Source of the DNA: Streptomyces sp. MMG1533
GTDB taxonomy: Bacteria; Actinomycetota; Actinomycetes; Streptomycetales; Streptomycetaceae
Reading direction: 5' to 3'
Assembly (NCBI RefSeq): GCF_001279775.1
Contig: NZ_LGDG01000263.1
Span: 1-53,195 of the forward strand
DNA: 53,195 nt
A program made the position numbers and the translations under genes. Below are positions 16,990 to 26,425 of this stretch, in pieces (position 1 is the stretch's first letter; the number at the start of each line of letters is the position of its first letter). The notes beneath the pieces were generated by a model. It made no database searches, was not told where the DNA came from, and saw only the letters and a program-made list of their open reading frames with translations.

Positions 16990-18411
16990 GTGGATTGGTT
17001 CACCGCATCCGAGTACTGGATGAGCCGGCTGGTCTTCCAGCGGGCTCTGGCCGTCCTGTACCTCGTGGCGTTCCTGACGGCGGCCCTGCAGTTCCGTGCG
17101 CTGATCGGCGAGCGCGGCATGCTGCCCGTCCCGCGCTTCGTCGAGCGGATGCCGTTCAAGCACGCCCCTAGCCTCTTCCAACTCCGGTACTCGGACCGGT
17201 TCTTCGCGGCCTGCGCGTGGACGGGCTGCGCGGTGTCGGCGGCACTCGTCGCGGGACTCGACTCACGAGTCCCGCTGTGGGCCGGGATGCTGCTGTGGCT
17301 GGTGCCGTGGGTGCTGTACCTGTCGATCGTGAACGTCGGCCAGACCTGGTACGGCTTCGGCTGGGAGTCCCTGCTGCTGGAGGTCGGCTTCCTCGCCGTC
17401 TTCCTCGGCAACGACGAGGTGGACCCGCCGGTCGTGGTGCTGTTCCTGCTGCGCTGGATCCTGTTCCGCGTCGAGTTCGGGGCGGGCCTGATCAAGATGC
17501 GCGGCGACGAGTGCTGGCGGAAGCTGACCTGCCTCGACCACCACCACGAGACCCAGCCGATGCCAGGCCCGCTGAGCTGGTTCTTCCACCATCTGCCCAG
17601 GCCCCTGCACCGGGTGGAGGTGGCCGCCAACCACGTCACCCAACTCGTGGTGCCCTTCTTGCTCTTCACCCCACAACCGGTCGCCACGGCGGCGGCCTCG
17701 CTGATGATCCTCACCCAGCTGTGGCTGGTGCTGTCGGGCAACTTCTCGTGGCTGAACTGGATCACCATCGTGCTGGCCCTGTCGGCGGTGGAGTTCCCGG
17801 CCGATCCGCCGTCGCTGCCCGCCACCCCGCTCTGGTACGAGGCGCTCGTCCTCACGGTCGCCGCGCTGCTCGTCGGGCTCAGTTACCACCCGGTCCGCAA
17901 CATGCTCTCCCGCCGCCAGGTCATGAACCGTTCCTTCGACCCGCTGCACCTGGTCAACACCTACGGCGCCTTCGGGAGCGTCAGCCGGGTTCGCTACGAG
18001 GTGGTCGTCGAGGGCACGGACGACGACGTACCGCGCGAGGACTCCGACTGGCGTGAGTACGAGTTCAAGGGCAAGCCGGGCGATCCCCGGCACTGGCCTC
18101 GCCAGTTCGCGCCGTACCATCTGCGCCTCGACTGGATGATGTGGTTCGCCGCGCTGTCACCGGCGTACGCCGGATCCTGGTTCGGCACCATGGTGGAACG
18201 GCTCCTGGAGAACGACCGCGACACGCTGAAGCTGCTGCGCCGCTCCCCCTTCCCGCCCGACGCCCCGCCCCGCTACATCCGTGCCCGCCTCTTCCGGTAC
18301 CGGTACACGACCTGGCGTGAGCTGCGGGAGACGGGCGCGTGCTGGGAGCGGACGTACGTGCGGGAGTACCTGCCGCCGACGCGGCTTGCGGGGGTGGCTC
18401 AGAGGTCGTAG
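16990..18411 (+). CDS. Lipase maturation factor family (LMF1/2-like) membrane protein
   Basis: A 473-aa polytopic membrane protein starting at GTG (16990) behind a GAGGAGG tract. Hydrophobic helices are spread over about residues 15-330 (for example QRALAVLYLVAFLTAALQF, LWAGMLLWLVPWVLYLS and ALVLTVAALLVGLSY). Conserved LMF signatures include WYGFGWESLLLEVGFL, FRVEFGAGLIKMRGDECWR and TCLDHHHETQPMPGPLSWFF. The C-terminal soluble part has FKGKPGDPRHWPRQFAPYHL, RLDWMMWFAAL and the LFRYRYT motif. In vertebrates LMF1 is an ER chaperone for lipoprotein lipase; bacterial homologues are common in actinobacteria but their role is unknown. Its last 13 bases overlap the convergent fucose operon. Confidence 0.9.
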   Translation: MDWFTASEYWMSRLVFQRALAVLYLVAFLTAALQFRALIGERGMLPVPRFVERMPFKHAPSLFQLRYSDRFFAACAWTGCAVSAALVAGLDSRVPLWAGMLLWLVPWVLYLSIVNVGQTWYGFGWESLLLEVGFLAVFLGNDEVDPPVVVLFLLRWILFRVEFGAGLIKMRGDECWRKLTCLDHHHETQPMPGPLSWFFHHLPRPLHRVEVAANHVTQLVVPFLLFTPQPVATAAASLMILTQLWLVLSGNFSWLNWITIVLALSAVEFPADPPSLPATPLWYEALVLTVAALLVGLSYHPVRNMLSRRQVMNRSFDPLHLVNTYGAFGSVSRVRYEVVVEGTDDDVPREDSDWREYEFKGKPGDPRHWPRQFAPYHLRLDWMMWFAALSPAYAGSWFGTMVERLLENDRDTLKLLRRSPFPPDAPPRYIRARLFRYRYTTWRELRETGACWERTYVREYLPPTRLAGVAQRS

Positions 18412-19223
18412 ACGCGGATGGCGGTGGTCTCGAAGACCTGGGCGTGGTCCTCCGCTCCGATCAACTGCCGTGCGAGGTCCAGCACTTCGCCGTACGTCGC
18501 CTCCGTCGTGCACACCGGCCAGTCCGAGCCGAACATCAGCCGGTCGGGGCCGAAGGCGTCCAGCACCGTGTCGGCGTACGGTCGCAGGTCCTCGACGGTC
18601 CAGGAGCCGGGGTCGGCCTCGGTGACCATGCCGGACAGCTTGCAGACCGTGTTGGGCAGGGCGGCGAGGGCGCGGGCGTCGGAAGCCCAGGGTTCCAGGG
18701 CGCCGGAGGCGATGGGTGGTTTGCCCAAGTGGTCCAGGACGAAGGTGAGTTCGGGCAGGGAGGCCGCCGCCTTGGCGCAGGCCGGGAGCTGGTGGGGCAG
18801 CACGACCAGGTCGTGGACCAGCCCCGCTTCGGCCACGGCGGTCAGGCCGCGTCGTACGTCCGCCCGCAGCAGCCACTCCGGGTCCGGCTCGCCCTGGACC
18901 TGGTGCCGGATGCCCTTGAGGTACCGCCCGCCTGGGAGTTCCCGCAGCCTGGCCAGCTCGTCGGCGGCGTCGGGGCGGGTGAGGTCGATCCAGCCGACGA
19001 CTCCCGCGACCAGATCGTGCCGTGCCGCGAGGGCCAGGAACTCCGGGGTCTCCCCGGGCACGGTGACGGTCTGGACGAGGACGGTGCGGTCGACCCCGGC
19101 CGCATGGGCCTCGGGTACGAGATCCGCGAGAGTGAAGTCCCGCCTGAGCGGGCTGTGTTCCTCGATCCAGTCCTGGTCCCGTACGGACAGGTCCCATACG
19201 TGGTGGTGCGCGTCCACGGTCAC
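18399..19223 (-). CDS. Amidohydrolase, probable L-fucono-1,5-lactonase
   Basis: A 274-aa amidohydrolase of the amidohydro-rel-2 type. The GTG at 19223 is preferred because it forms a GTGA overlap with the preceding stop and gives an N-terminus MTVDAHHHVWD, the metal-binding HxH of the family. Other motifs: LVQTVTVPGETPEFL, GIRHQVQGEPD, FVLDHLGKPP and the C-terminal RLMFGSDWPVC with the catalytic Asp. Family members hydrolyse sugar lactones such as L-fuconolactone or 2-pyrone-4,6-dicarboxylate. The operon context (fuconate dehydratase, sugar dehydrogenase, mutarotase) points to the sugar lactone made from L-fucose or a related 6-deoxy sugar. It is the last gene of the operon. Confidence 0.88.
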   Translation of the reverse strand: MTVDAHHHVWDLSVRDQDWIEEHSPLRRDFTLADLVPEAHAAGVDRTVLVQTVTVPGETPEFLALAARHDLVAGVVGWIDLTRPDAADELARLRELPGGRYLKGIRHQVQGEPDPEWLLRADVRRGLTAVAEAGLVHDLVVLPHQLPACAKAAASLPELTFVLDHLGKPPIASGALEPWASDARALAALPNTVCKLSGMVTEADPGSWTVEDLRPYADTVLDAFGPDRLMFGSDWPVCTTEATYGEVLDLARQLIGAEDHAQVFETTAIRVYDL

Positions 19224-19534
19224 GGCAGCTCCCACACCACGGGCAGCCCCGCGTCCGCGCCCTCACCGGAGTAGTCGTGCGCCACGTCCAGCAGCTCGCC
19301 CATGCGGGCCTGCCAGGCGACGTTGACCGGCAGTTTCTCCAGCTCCGCGAGGAGGCGGGCGTAGTCCGCGCACTCCAGGACGTGGAAGAGGTCGGTGCCG
19401 CTGCGCCAGATCGTCCAGGAGGTGGCACCGGCGGCGCGGATCGCGTCGGTGAGTTCGACCGGGACCTCGCGGTGGGCGGCCTCGTACTCGTCGATCCGGT
19501 CGGCGCGGACCTTGGTGTGCAGGGCGACTCTCAT
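19220..19534 (-). CDS. L-rhamnose/L-fucose mutarotase (RhaM-type)
   Basis: A 104-aa small dimeric ferredoxin-like-fold protein of the RhaM family (usual length about 104). It begins MRVALHTKVRADRIDEYEAA and contains the conserved TSWTIWRSGTDLFHVLECAD and WQARMGELLDVAHDYS, with the histidine and tryptophans of the sugar pocket. The family interconverts alpha and beta anomers of L-rhamnose; homologues in fucose operons are thought to act on L-fucose. Its ATG overlaps the stop of the upstream aldo/keto reductase gene by four bases (ATGA) and its stop overlaps the lactonase start (GTGA), so it is translationally coupled on both sides. Confidence 0.9.
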   Translation of the reverse strand: MRVALHTKVRADRIDEYEAAHREVPVELTDAIRAAGATSWTIWRSGTDLFHVLECADYARLLAELEKLPVNVAWQARMGELLDVAHDYSGEGADAGLPVVWELP

Positions 19535-20517
19535 GACGGCTCCTCGGCGGGAACGGGGGCGTCGGCGGGAAGGAGGCCGGTGTCACGCGCCTCCTGCCAG
19601 AAGGCGGTGGGGACGATGGCCGCGAACTGGTCGGCGCAGTCGTGGACTTCGGCTGCCGAACGGACGCCGACGAGAACGCTCGCGACGGCCGGATGGGCGG
19701 CGCAGAAGGCCAGCGCCGCGGCCCGCAGGGTGGTGCCGTGCCGGTCGGCGACGGACTTCAGGCGCAGGGCGCGGTCCAGCACCTCGGCGGGTGCCTGGGC
19801 GTAGTTGTACGTGGCTCCCGGCCTCGGGTCCGCCAGCAGGCCGGAGTTGAAGGCGCCGCCGATGACGACGGACGTGCCGCGTTCCACGGCCGCCGGGAGC
19901 AGCTCGGTGAGGGCGTCCTGGTCGAGCAGGGTGTAGCGGCCGGCGCACAGCACCACGTCGACGTCCGTGTCGCGGACGAAACGGGTGAGCAACTCGGACT
20001 GGTTCATGCCCGCGCCGATCGCGCCGACCACACCCTCCGAGCGGAGTTTCTCCAGGGCCGGATAGCCCTCCCGGAAAGCCTGTTCGGCGTGGTCGTCGGG
20101 GTCGTGGAGGTAGACGACGTCCACGCGGTCGAGGCCGAGCCGCTCCAGGCCGGCCTCCAGGGTGCGCCGTACGCCGTCGGCGGTGAAGTCCCACACGCGG
20201 CGGTGCGTGGCGGGGACCGCGAAGCCGTTGGCGAGATCGTCACCGTCCGCGGACCACGGTTCCAGACGACGGCCCACCTTCGTCGAGACCGTGTACTGCG
20301 CGCGGGGATGCTCGCGCAGGGCCGCGCCGAGCCGGCGTTCGGACAGGCCGATGCCGTAGTGCGGGGCGGTGTCGAAGTAGCGGACGCCCCGCTGCCAGGC
20401 GGCGCTCACCGCCTCGTGCGCCTGTTCCTCGCCGACCTCGGTGAAGAGGTTGCCGATCGCGGCGGCACCGAAGGCGAGCGCGCTGACCTCGACGCCGCTT
20501 CGGCCCAGCGTGTTCAC
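19531..20517 (-). CDS. Aldo/keto reductase, probable D-threo-aldose (L-fucose) 1-dehydrogenase
   Basis: A 328-aa TIM-barrel NAD(P)-dependent enzyme. The GTG at 20517 is part of a GTGA overlap with the preceding gene and starts [17 protein letters not shown], the normal beginning of the family. Catalytic residues are visible: Asp and Tyr in RYFDTAPHYGIGLSE, Lys in TVSTKVG and His in VVYLHDPDD. The sequence is closest in feel to D-threo-aldose 1-dehydrogenases, which oxidise L-fucose, D-arabinose and L-galactose to lactones. In this operon it would catalyse the first oxidation, before the lactonase. The exact sugar cannot be read from the sequence; the fucose assignment comes from its neighbours. 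Confidence 0.85.
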   Translation of the reverse strand: MNTLGRSGVEVSALAFGAAAIGNLFTEVGEEQAHEAVSAAWQRGVRYFDTAPHYGIGLSERRLGAALREHPRAQYTVSTKVGRRLEPWSADGDDLANGFAVPATHRRVWDFTADGVRRTLEAGLERLGLDRVDVVYLHDPDDHAEQAFREGYPALEKLRSEGVVGAIGAGMNQSELLTRFVRDTDVDVVLCAGRYTLLDQDALTELLPAAVERGTSVVIGGAFNSGLLADPRPGATYNYAQAPAEVLDRALRLKSVADRHGTTLRAAALAFCAAHPAVASVLVGVRSAAEVHDCADQFAAIVPTAFWQEARDTGLLPADAPVPAEEPS

Positions 20518-21269
20518 CGGCCCACCGGCCGAAGGCGCAGGCCCTGCATGCCGCCGTCGACGGCGAGTGAGGTGCCCGTGGTGGCGCCGGACAGCGGGCT
20601 CGCCAGGTAGGCGATCGCACCCGCGACCTCGTCGGCGCTGACGAGGCGGCCGGTGGGCTGGCGGGCCTCCAGGGCGGCGCGTTCGGCGGCCGGGTCGGGG
20701 GCCTTGGACAGCAGGCGACCGATCCACGGGGTGTCCGCCGTGCCAGGGTTGACGCAGTTGACGCGGATGCCCTCGCGGACGTGGTCGGCGGCCATGGCGA
20801 GGGTGAGGGAGTACACGGCGCCCTTGGTGGCGCTGTACAGCACCCGCTGCGGCAGACCCGCGGTGGCCGCGATGGACGAGGTGTTGACGATCGCGGCGTG
20901 CGCGGATTCCCGCAGGTGGGGCAGGGCGGCGCGGGCGACGCGGACCATGCCGACGACATTGACGTCCAGGACGCGGTGCCACTCCTCGTCGTCGTTGTCC
21001 TCGACGGTTCCCTGAGCGCCGATGCCCGCGTTGTTGACCAGGACGTCGAGTCCGCCGAGGTCGGCGACGGCCGCGGCCACGGCCTGCCGTACGGAGGCGT
21101 CGTCGGTGACGTCGGCCCGGTAGGCGAGCAGCGGCTTCTCGACCGACGACGGATCGAGGTCGAGTACGGCGACCTGGGCGCCGCGCGCGGCCAGGAGTTC
21201 CGCGGTGGCCCGGCCGAGGCCGGAGGCGCCGCCGGTCACCAGGGCCTTGAGGCCCTCGAAGTCGCTCAT
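20514..21269 (-). CDS. SDR oxidoreductase, probable 2-keto-3-deoxy-L-fuconate dehydrogenase
   Basis: A 251-aa classical short-chain dehydrogenase. Start ATG 21269 overlaps the dehydratase stop as ATGA. Motifs: [12 protein letters not shown] (cofactor loop), VLDLD (acidic end of the second strand, favouring NAD), VLVNNAGIG, the catalytic Ser in IVNTSSIA, and YSATK with Tyr and Lys. The C-terminus is [13 protein letters not shown]. In the non-phosphorylated L-fucose pathway an SDR oxidises 2-keto-3-deoxy-L-fuconate at C4, directly after the dehydratase, which matches gene order here. The substrate is inferred from the operon. Confidence 0.88.
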   Translation of the reverse strand: MSDFEGLKALVTGGASGLGRATAELLAARGAQVAVLDLDPSSVEKPLLAYRADVTDDASVRQAVAAAVADLGGLDVLVNNAGIGAQGTVEDNDDEEWHRVLDVNVVGMVRVARAALPHLRESAHAAIVNTSSIAATAGLPQRVLYSATKGAVYSLTLAMAADHVREGIRVNCVNPGTADTPWIGRLLSKAPDPAAERAALEARQPTGRLVSADEVAGAIAYLASPLSGATTGTSLAVDGGMQGLRLRPVGR

Positions 21270-22612
21270 GCCGCCTGTCCCTTCGTGTCTGAGCCCTTGA
21301 GGTCGGCCACCCAGAAGGCGCCGTCGGGGAATGTGTACCGCGCGATCGACTCGGGCCGCATCGCGGCCGAGAAGCCCGGCGTCGTGGGTGCCGTGTAGTG
21401 ACCCTCGCGGATCACCACCGGGTCGAGGAAGTGGTCGTGCAGATGGTCGACGTACTCGATGACCCGGTCCTCGGTGGTGCCGGACAGGGCCACGTAGTCG
21501 AACATCGAGAGGTGCTGGACGAGTTCGCACAGGCCGACACCGCCCGCGTGCGGGCAGACCGGGACGCCGAACTTGGCCGCGAGGAGCAGGATCGCGAGGT
21601 TCTCGTTGACGCCGGCGACGCGGGCCGCGTCGATCTGGACGACGTCGACGGCGCCGGCCTGGAGGAGCTGCTTGAAGACGACCCGGTTCTGCACGTGCTC
21701 GCCGGTGGCGACCTTGACCGGGGCCACCGCCTTGCGGATCGCCGCGTGGCCGAGGACGTCGTCGGGGCTGGTGGGCTCCTCGATCCAGTACGGGTCGAAC
21801 TCGGCGAGCGCCTTCGTCCAGCGGATCGCCTCGTCGACGTCCCAGCGCTGGTTGGCGTCGATCGCCACGCGGATGCCGGGGCCGACGACCTGGCGGGCGA
21901 CGCGGCAGCGCCGTACGTCGTCGTCGAGGTCGGCGCCGACCTTCAGCTTGATCTGCCGGAAGCCGTCGGCGACGGCCTCGGCTGCGAGCCGGGTGAGTTT
22001 CTCGTCGTCGTAGCCGAGCCAGCCCGGGGAGGTGGTGTAGGCGGGGAAGCCTCTGGCGAGGAGGTCCGTGGTGCGTTCGGCGGCGCCCTCCCGGCCCTTG
22101 CGCAGGAGTTCCAGGGCCTGTGCGGGGGTGAGCGCGTCGGTGAGGTAGCGGAAGTCGATCTGGCCGACCAGCCACTCGGGGTCGGCCTCGGCGAGCAGCC
22201 GCCACAGCGGCTTGTCGGCGCGCTTGGCGGCCAGGTCCCACACGGCGTTGGTGACCGCGCCGATCGCCATGTGCATCACGCCCTTCTCGGGGCCGAGCCA
22301 GCGCAGCTGACTGTCCCCGATCAGGTCCCGGAAGAGCGACCCCGGGTCGGCGCACACCTCGTCCACGGACCGTCCGACCACATGGTGGCGCAGCGCGTGG
22401 ATCGCGGCGACCTGGACCTCGTTGCCCCGCCCGATGGTGAAGCTGAAACCGTGCCCCTCCGGCCCGTCCTCGGCGTCGGTGCGCAGCACGACGTACGCGG
22501 CCGAGTAGTCGGGGTCCGGGTTCATCGCGTCGGAGCCGTCGAGCTCGCGCGAGGTGGGGAAACGGATGTCGTAGGTGTCGACCGCGGTGATGCGGACGGG
22601 CGTCGGGGACAC
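21266..22612 (-). CDS. L-fuconate dehydratase (enolase superfamily)
   Basis: A 448-aa member of the mandelate racemase/enolase superfamily, the usual length for fuconate dehydratases. Visible features include [20 protein letters not shown], which is characteristic of L-fuconate dehydratases rather than general enolases. The KLKVG motif carries the catalytic lysine and [10 protein letters not shown] the first metal ligand; [14 protein letters not shown] and [10 protein letters not shown] supply further acidic ligands, and [10 protein letters not shown] the catalytic His. It dehydrates L-fuconate to 2-keto-3-deoxy-L-fuconate. This is the strongest substrate-specific call in the operon. It lies 37 bp after the permease gene and is ATGA-coupled to the next gene. 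Confidence 0.92.
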   Translation of the reverse strand: MSPTPVRITAVDTYDIRFPTSRELDGSDAMNPDPDYSAAYVVLRTDAEDGPEGHGFSFTIGRGNEVQVAAIHALRHHVVGRSVDEVCADPGSLFRDLIGDSQLRWLGPEKGVMHMAIGAVTNAVWDLAAKRADKPLWRLLAEADPEWLVGQIDFRYLTDALTPAQALELLRKGREGAAERTTDLLARGFPAYTTSPGWLGYDDEKLTRLAAEAVADGFRQIKLKVGADLDDDVRRCRVARQVVGPGIRVAIDANQRWDVDEAIRWTKALAEFDPYWIEEPTSPDDVLGHAAIRKAVAPVKVATGEHVQNRVVFKQLLQAGAVDVVQIDAARVAGVNENLAILLLAAKFGVPVCPHAGGVGLCELVQHLSMFDYVALSGTTEDRVIEYVDHLHDHFLDPVVIREGHYTAPTTPGFSAAMRPESIARYTFPDGAFWVADLKGSDTKGQAA

Positions 22613-22649
22613 AGATGGCCTTTCGGTCGGTGGCGGGGTCGGGGCGTGG

Positions 22650-23678
22650 TCAGTCCTGGGCGCGGCCCGTCGTCACGCGGGCGATCATGAGGGCGACCAG
22701 GATGATGCCGCCGTAGATGGCCTGGATCCAGAAGGACGGCACCTGGGCGAGGGTGAGCAGGTTCTGCACGACACCGAGCAGGAGTACGCCGGTCAGGGCG
22801 CCGAACATGGTGCCCTTGCCGCCGTCGAGGCTGATGCCGCCGATCACCGCGGCCGCGAACACGGTGAAGATCATGTTCTGGCCCTGGTTGGCGCTGATGG
22901 CGCCCACGTAGCCGGTCTGCATGATGCCGCCGACGGCGGCGAGGACGCCCGCGACGACGAACACGCCGAGCATCACGCGCTCGACGCGGATACCGGCCGC
23001 GCGGGCCGCGTCCGCGTTGCCGCCGATGGCGTACAGGGCGCGCCCGATGCGGTGGTACTTGAGGACGAACCCGGCGAGGGCGAAGGCGATCGCGGCGACC
23101 CACACCGACATGGGGATGGTGAGGAAGGTGGTGGTGGCGAGGGAGTAGAAGCCGTCGGGCATGCCGAACAGCGTCTTGCCCTTGGTGGCGCCGACGAGCA
23201 GACCGCGCAGCACGATCAGCATCGCGAGCGTCACGATGAACGCGTTCAGCTTGAACTTGACGACGAGGATGCCGTTGAAGGCGCCGATCACGCCGCCGAC
23301 GACGAGGATCGCCAGCATGGCGAGCGCGGCCGGGAACTCCGTGCCCCAGCCGGACTGGGCGACCGGCAGGACGAGGAGCGCGCCCACGGCGGGCGCGATA
23401 CCGACGACGGATTCCAGGGACAGGTCGAACTTGCCGGTGATCAGGACCAGCGACTCGGCCAGCACCACCATCGCGAGGGCGGCCGATGCGCCGAGGATCG
23501 AGATCAGGTTGCGTTCGGTGAGGAACGAGTCGTTGACCACCGCGCCGAGCACCATCAGCAGCAACAGGGCGGGGACGAGGGCGAGTTCGCGGGCCCGGCG
23601 CAGCAGGACGGTCCTGGCCGACCGGGCGGCGGGGGTGTGGAGCGGGGCGAGCGGCGGGGCCGCCTTGGTGTCAGCCAT
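22650..23678 (-). CDS. ABC sugar transporter permease (RbsC-like)
   Basis: A 342-aa integral membrane protein with about nine to ten hydrophobic helices, including [39 protein letters not shown], and the conserved loop [16 protein letters not shown] that contacts the ATPase. It belongs to the BPD_transp_2 family of ribose-, xylose- and rhamnose-type permeases; the core probably forms a homodimer because no second permease is present. Its ATG overlaps the end of the ATPase gene by eight bases. With the upstream binding protein and double ATPase it makes a complete CUT2-type importer. Confidence 0.93.
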   Translation of the reverse strand: MADTKAAPPLAPLHTPAARSARTVLLRRARELALVPALLLLMVLGAVVNDSFLTERNLISILGASAALAMVVLAESLVLITGKFDLSLESVVGIAPAVGALLVLPVAQSGWGTEFPAALAMLAILVVGGVIGAFNGILVVKFKLNAFIVTLAMLIVLRGLLVGATKGKTLFGMPDGFYSLATTTFLTIPMSVWVAAIAFALAGFVLKYHRIGRALYAIGGNADAARAAGIRVERVMLGVFVVAGVLAAVGGIMQTGYVGAISANQGQNMIFTVFAAAVIGGISLDGGKGTMFGALTGVLLLGVVQNLLTLAQVPSFWIQAIYGGIILVALMIARVTTGRAQD

Positions 23679-25191
23679 GGTCCACTCCTTCGATGGAGGC
23701 GATCAGCTCGTGGTCGCGCCAGCCCGCCGGGTGCTCGGCGACCACACGGCCGTGGAAGAGGACGAGGACGCGGTCGCAGCGCCTGAGGTCGTCGAGTTCG
23801 TCCGAGACGACGAGCACGGCGGTGCCGTCGTCGCGGGCGTTGTCCACCCGCGCGAGCAGGGACTCCTTGGACTTCACGTCGACGCCCGCGGTGGGGTTGA
23901 TCAGGACCAGCAGGCGCGGGTCGGAGGCGAGGGCGCGGGCCATGACGACCTTCTGCGCGTTGCCGCCGGACAGGTCGGAGACGGGCTGGTCGGGGCCCTC
24001 GGTGTGGATGTCGAGGCGTTCGATCAGCTCGGTGGCGAACCCCCGTTTGCGGTCGGTGCCGACGAAGCCGAAGCGGCCGAGCCGGTCGAGGACGCTCATG
24101 GTGGCGTTGTCGCCGATGGTCATGCCGATGACCAGGCCCTGGGCGTGCCGGTCGCGGGGGACGCAGCCGACACCGGCCTTCAGCGCGGCCTGCACATCGC
24201 CGAACGGGAGCTGCTTTCCGTCCAGTTGGGCTGTTCCGCGCGTGGGGGTGTGCAGTCCCGTGAGCGACTCGGCGAGTTCGATCTTGCCGCTGGCGCTGGA
24301 GCCGGCGAGTCCCACGACCTCGCCGCGGCGGACGGTCAGGTCGATGTTCTCGTACGACTCGGCGGTGAGCCCGCGCGCTTCGAGGAGGACGGGAGCGCTG
24401 TCGTCGACCAGCACTTCCTGGACCGCCTGTTCCGCGATCGTCTCGATGGACTCCCCCGCCATGGCCTCCACCAGCGCCGCCTTCGGCAGGGCGGCGACGG
24501 GAGCCGTGGTGATCCAGCGGGCGTCCCTGAGGACCGTCACGGTCTGGCACACCTCGTACACCTCCTGGAGGTGGTGCGAGATGAACAGGAAGGTGACCCC
24601 GGAATCCTGCAGAGCGCGCATACGGCCGAAGAGCCGCTCGATCTCGCGGTTGTCGAGCTGGGCGGTCGGCTCGTCGAGGACGATGAAGCGGGCCCCGAAG
24701 CTCAACGCCCGGGCGATCTCGACCATTTGACGGTCCTCGACCTTGAGGTCGGCGGTGCGGGCCTCCGGGTCGACGCGCACGTCCCAGGCGTCGAGGAGCT
24801 CGGCCGCCTCGGCCTTGAGCCGCCGCCAGCTGATGAAACGGCGCTTGAGCGGCTGCCGGTTGATGAACAGGTTCTCGGCGACCGTCAACTCGGGGACGAC
24901 CGTGGGCCTTTGGTAGACGCAGGCGACCTTGCGGCGCCAGGCGTCCCGGTCGGCGAGCGGGGGCGCCGGTTCGCCGTCGAAGCGGACCGTGCCCTCGTCG
25001 GGTGCCTGGAGGCCGGTGAGGAGCGTGACGAGGGTCGACTTGCCCGCGCCGTTGCGGCCGACCAGGGCGTGGGACTCGCCGGGCAGGACGGTGAGCCTGC
25101 CGTCGGCGAGGGCGGTGGTGGGGCCGTAGCGCTTGACGATGCCCCGCGCTTCCACGAGTGGGATGACCTGGGCTTCCTTTACCTGGCTCAT
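23671..25191 (-). CDS. ABC sugar transporter ATP-binding protein, two nucleotide-binding domains (CUT2)
   Basis: A 506-aa tandem ATPase. The ATG at 25191 forms an ATGA overlap with the binding-protein stop. The first domain (about 10-240) has Walker A GRNGAGKST and Walker B FIVLDEPTAQLD. Its signature region reads LKVEDRQMVEIARAL, deviating from LSGGQ as is common for domain one of this class. The second domain (about 265-495) has a degenerate Walker A, GSSASGKIE, and an intact signature, LSGGNAQKVVMARAL. Two domains in one chain and this asymmetry are typical of RbsA/XylG-type pumps. It powers the adjacent permease. Confidence 0.94.
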   Translation of the reverse strand: MSQVKEAQVIPLVEARGIVKRYGPTTALADGRLTVLPGESHALVGRNGAGKSTLVTLLTGLQAPDEGTVRFDGEPAPPLADRDAWRRKVACVYQRPTVVPELTVAENLFINRQPLKRRFISWRRLKAEAAELLDAWDVRVDPEARTADLKVEDRQMVEIARALSFGARFIVLDEPTAQLDNREIERLFGRMRALQDSGVTFLFISHHLQEVYEVCQTVTVLRDARWITTAPVAALPKAALVEAMAGESIETIAEQAVQEVLVDDSAPVLLEARGLTAESYENIDLTVRRGEVVGLAGSSASGKIELAESLTGLHTPTRGTAQLDGKQLPFGDVQAALKAGVGCVPRDRHAQGLVIGMTIGDNATMSVLDRLGRFGFVGTDRKRGFATELIERLDIHTEGPDQPVSDLSGGNAQKVVMARALASDPRLLVLINPTAGVDVKSKESLLARVDNARDDGTAVLVVSDELDDLRRCDRVLVLFHGRVVAEHPAGWRDHELIASIEGVDHG

Positions 25192-26261
25192 TCGACCGTG
25201 TTGCCCCACAGCTTGGGGTCGTCGACGTTCTCCTTGGTGACCAGGGGCGCGGGCAGCTGGTCCTCGAGGATGCCGCTGGGCAGCTTGACGATCGTCGAGT
25301 CGTGGTCGGTCGGGCCGGGCTCGAACGTCTTCCCCTGCATCGCCGCCTTGATGTAGTACATGCCGTACTTGGCGTACAGGTCCGCGGGCTGGGAGACGGT
25401 GGCGTCGATCTCGCCCTTGCGGATCGCGTCGTACTCCTGCGCAATGCCGTCGTTGGAGACGATGGTGATGTGCCCCGCCTGGCCGGCCTTCTTCAGCATC
25501 CCCTTCGACTTGAGGGTCTGCAGGGTCGGCGCGAGGTAGACGCCGCCGGCCTGCAGGTAGATGCCCTTGATGTCAGGGTTGGCGTTCAGGAGTGTGTCCA
25601 GCTTCGAGGCGGCCGTGTCGGACTCCCACTTGGCGGGGATCTCCAGCACCTTCAGCTTCGGGAAGTTCTTCTTCACACAGGCACGGAACGCTTCGGAACG
25701 GTCGCGGCCGTTGACCGAGGCGAGGTCGCCCATGATCTGCACGACCTTGCCCGAGGAGATCTCCTTGCCGAGGTACTGGCAGGCCTTCTCGCCGTACGCG
25801 ACGTTGTCGGCGCGTACGACCATGGCGACCTTGCCCTTGTCCGGGGCCACGTCGACGGCGACGACCGGCACACCCTTGCGCTCGGCCTGGTCGAGTCCGG
25901 CCTCGATGGCGGCGCTGTCCAGGGGCGCGACGACCAGGCCCTTCACGCCCTGGTTGAGCACGTTGTTGATGTCGGTGATCTGCTGCGAGGGATCGCTGTT
26001 GGAGTTGACCGTCTTCATCGCGTCCACGCCTTCGGACTTCGCCATCTTCGGCACGTAGTCGTTGTACGACTGCCAGAACGGTGAGGTCAGCAGGGGCAGG
26101 ATCACCCCGACCTTGCCCTCGCCGTCGCCTCCCGCGCCGGAGGCACCACCCGAGTCCTTGGTGCTGCCGCACGCGGCGAGCACGAGCGAGGCTCCGACGG
26201 CCGTGGCCACCGTCCCGACGCTCCGCAACCTGTTCCGCTTCCCCACTGTCCTGCCGGGCAT
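25188..26261 (-). CDS. Sugar-binding lipoprotein of the ABC transporter (periplasmic-binding-protein-like)
   Basis: A 357-aa lipoprotein, first gene of the operon. I start at the ATG at 26261, which has GAGGAG seven to eight bases upstream and leads into a signal peptide with lipobox LVLAAC (Cys31). Upstream in-frame starts lie in the operator region. The mature protein is a type I (RbsB-like) binding fold: VGVILPLLTSPFWQSYNDYV, then QITDINNVLNQGVKGLVVAP, VVAVDVAPDKGKVAMVVRAD and a C-terminal half from IYLQAGGVYLAPTL. It should deliver a monosaccharide, probably L-fucose or a related deoxy sugar, to the permease. The ligand is inferred from the downstream enzymes. Confidence 0.92.
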   Translation of the reverse strand: MPGRTVGKRNRLRSVGTVATAVGASLVLAACGSTKDSGGASGAGGDGEGKVGVILPLLTSPFWQSYNDYVPKMAKSEGVDAMKTVNSNSDPSQQITDINNVLNQGVKGLVVAPLDSAAIEAGLDQAERKGVPVVAVDVAPDKGKVAMVVRADNVAYGEKACQYLGKEISSGKVVQIMGDLASVNGRDRSEAFRACVKKNFPKLKVLEIPAKWESDTAASKLDTLLNANPDIKGIYLQAGGVYLAPTLQTLKSKGMLKKAGQAGHITIVSNDGIAQEYDAIRKGEIDATVSQPADLYAKYGMYYIKAAMQGKTFEPGPTDHDSTIVKLPSGILEDQLPAPLVTKENVDDPKLWGNTVE

Positions 26262-26367
26262 CTGGTGGCTCCTCATTGAGCGTGTTCGAGCAGATGCCCG
26301 CATACTTATCAGACCACTCTGCCGAAAGAACACCCTCCGTCGGCATATTTTCCCGACTTGGCGCCGT

Positions 26368-26382
26368 AGTGGTCCTACCACT
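26368..26382. promoter_or_regulatory. FadR/GntR-type operator in the divergent region of the fucose operon
   Basis: AGTGGTCCTACCACT is a perfect inverted repeat (six-base arms, three-base centre) containing TGGTCCTACCA, an exact match to the FadR-subfamily consensus TNGTNNNACNA. It lies 44 bases before the regulator start and about 107 bases before the transporter start. ACCACTCTG recurs at 26312-26320, and a second half-site-like TGGTTAGAC follows at about 26387, so there may be accessory sites. Binding by the adjacent regulator is inference. Confidence 0.75.
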
Positions 26383-26425
26383 CTGATGGTTAGACTGCGG
26401 CGCACCCGGTAAGTGGAGGAATGGC

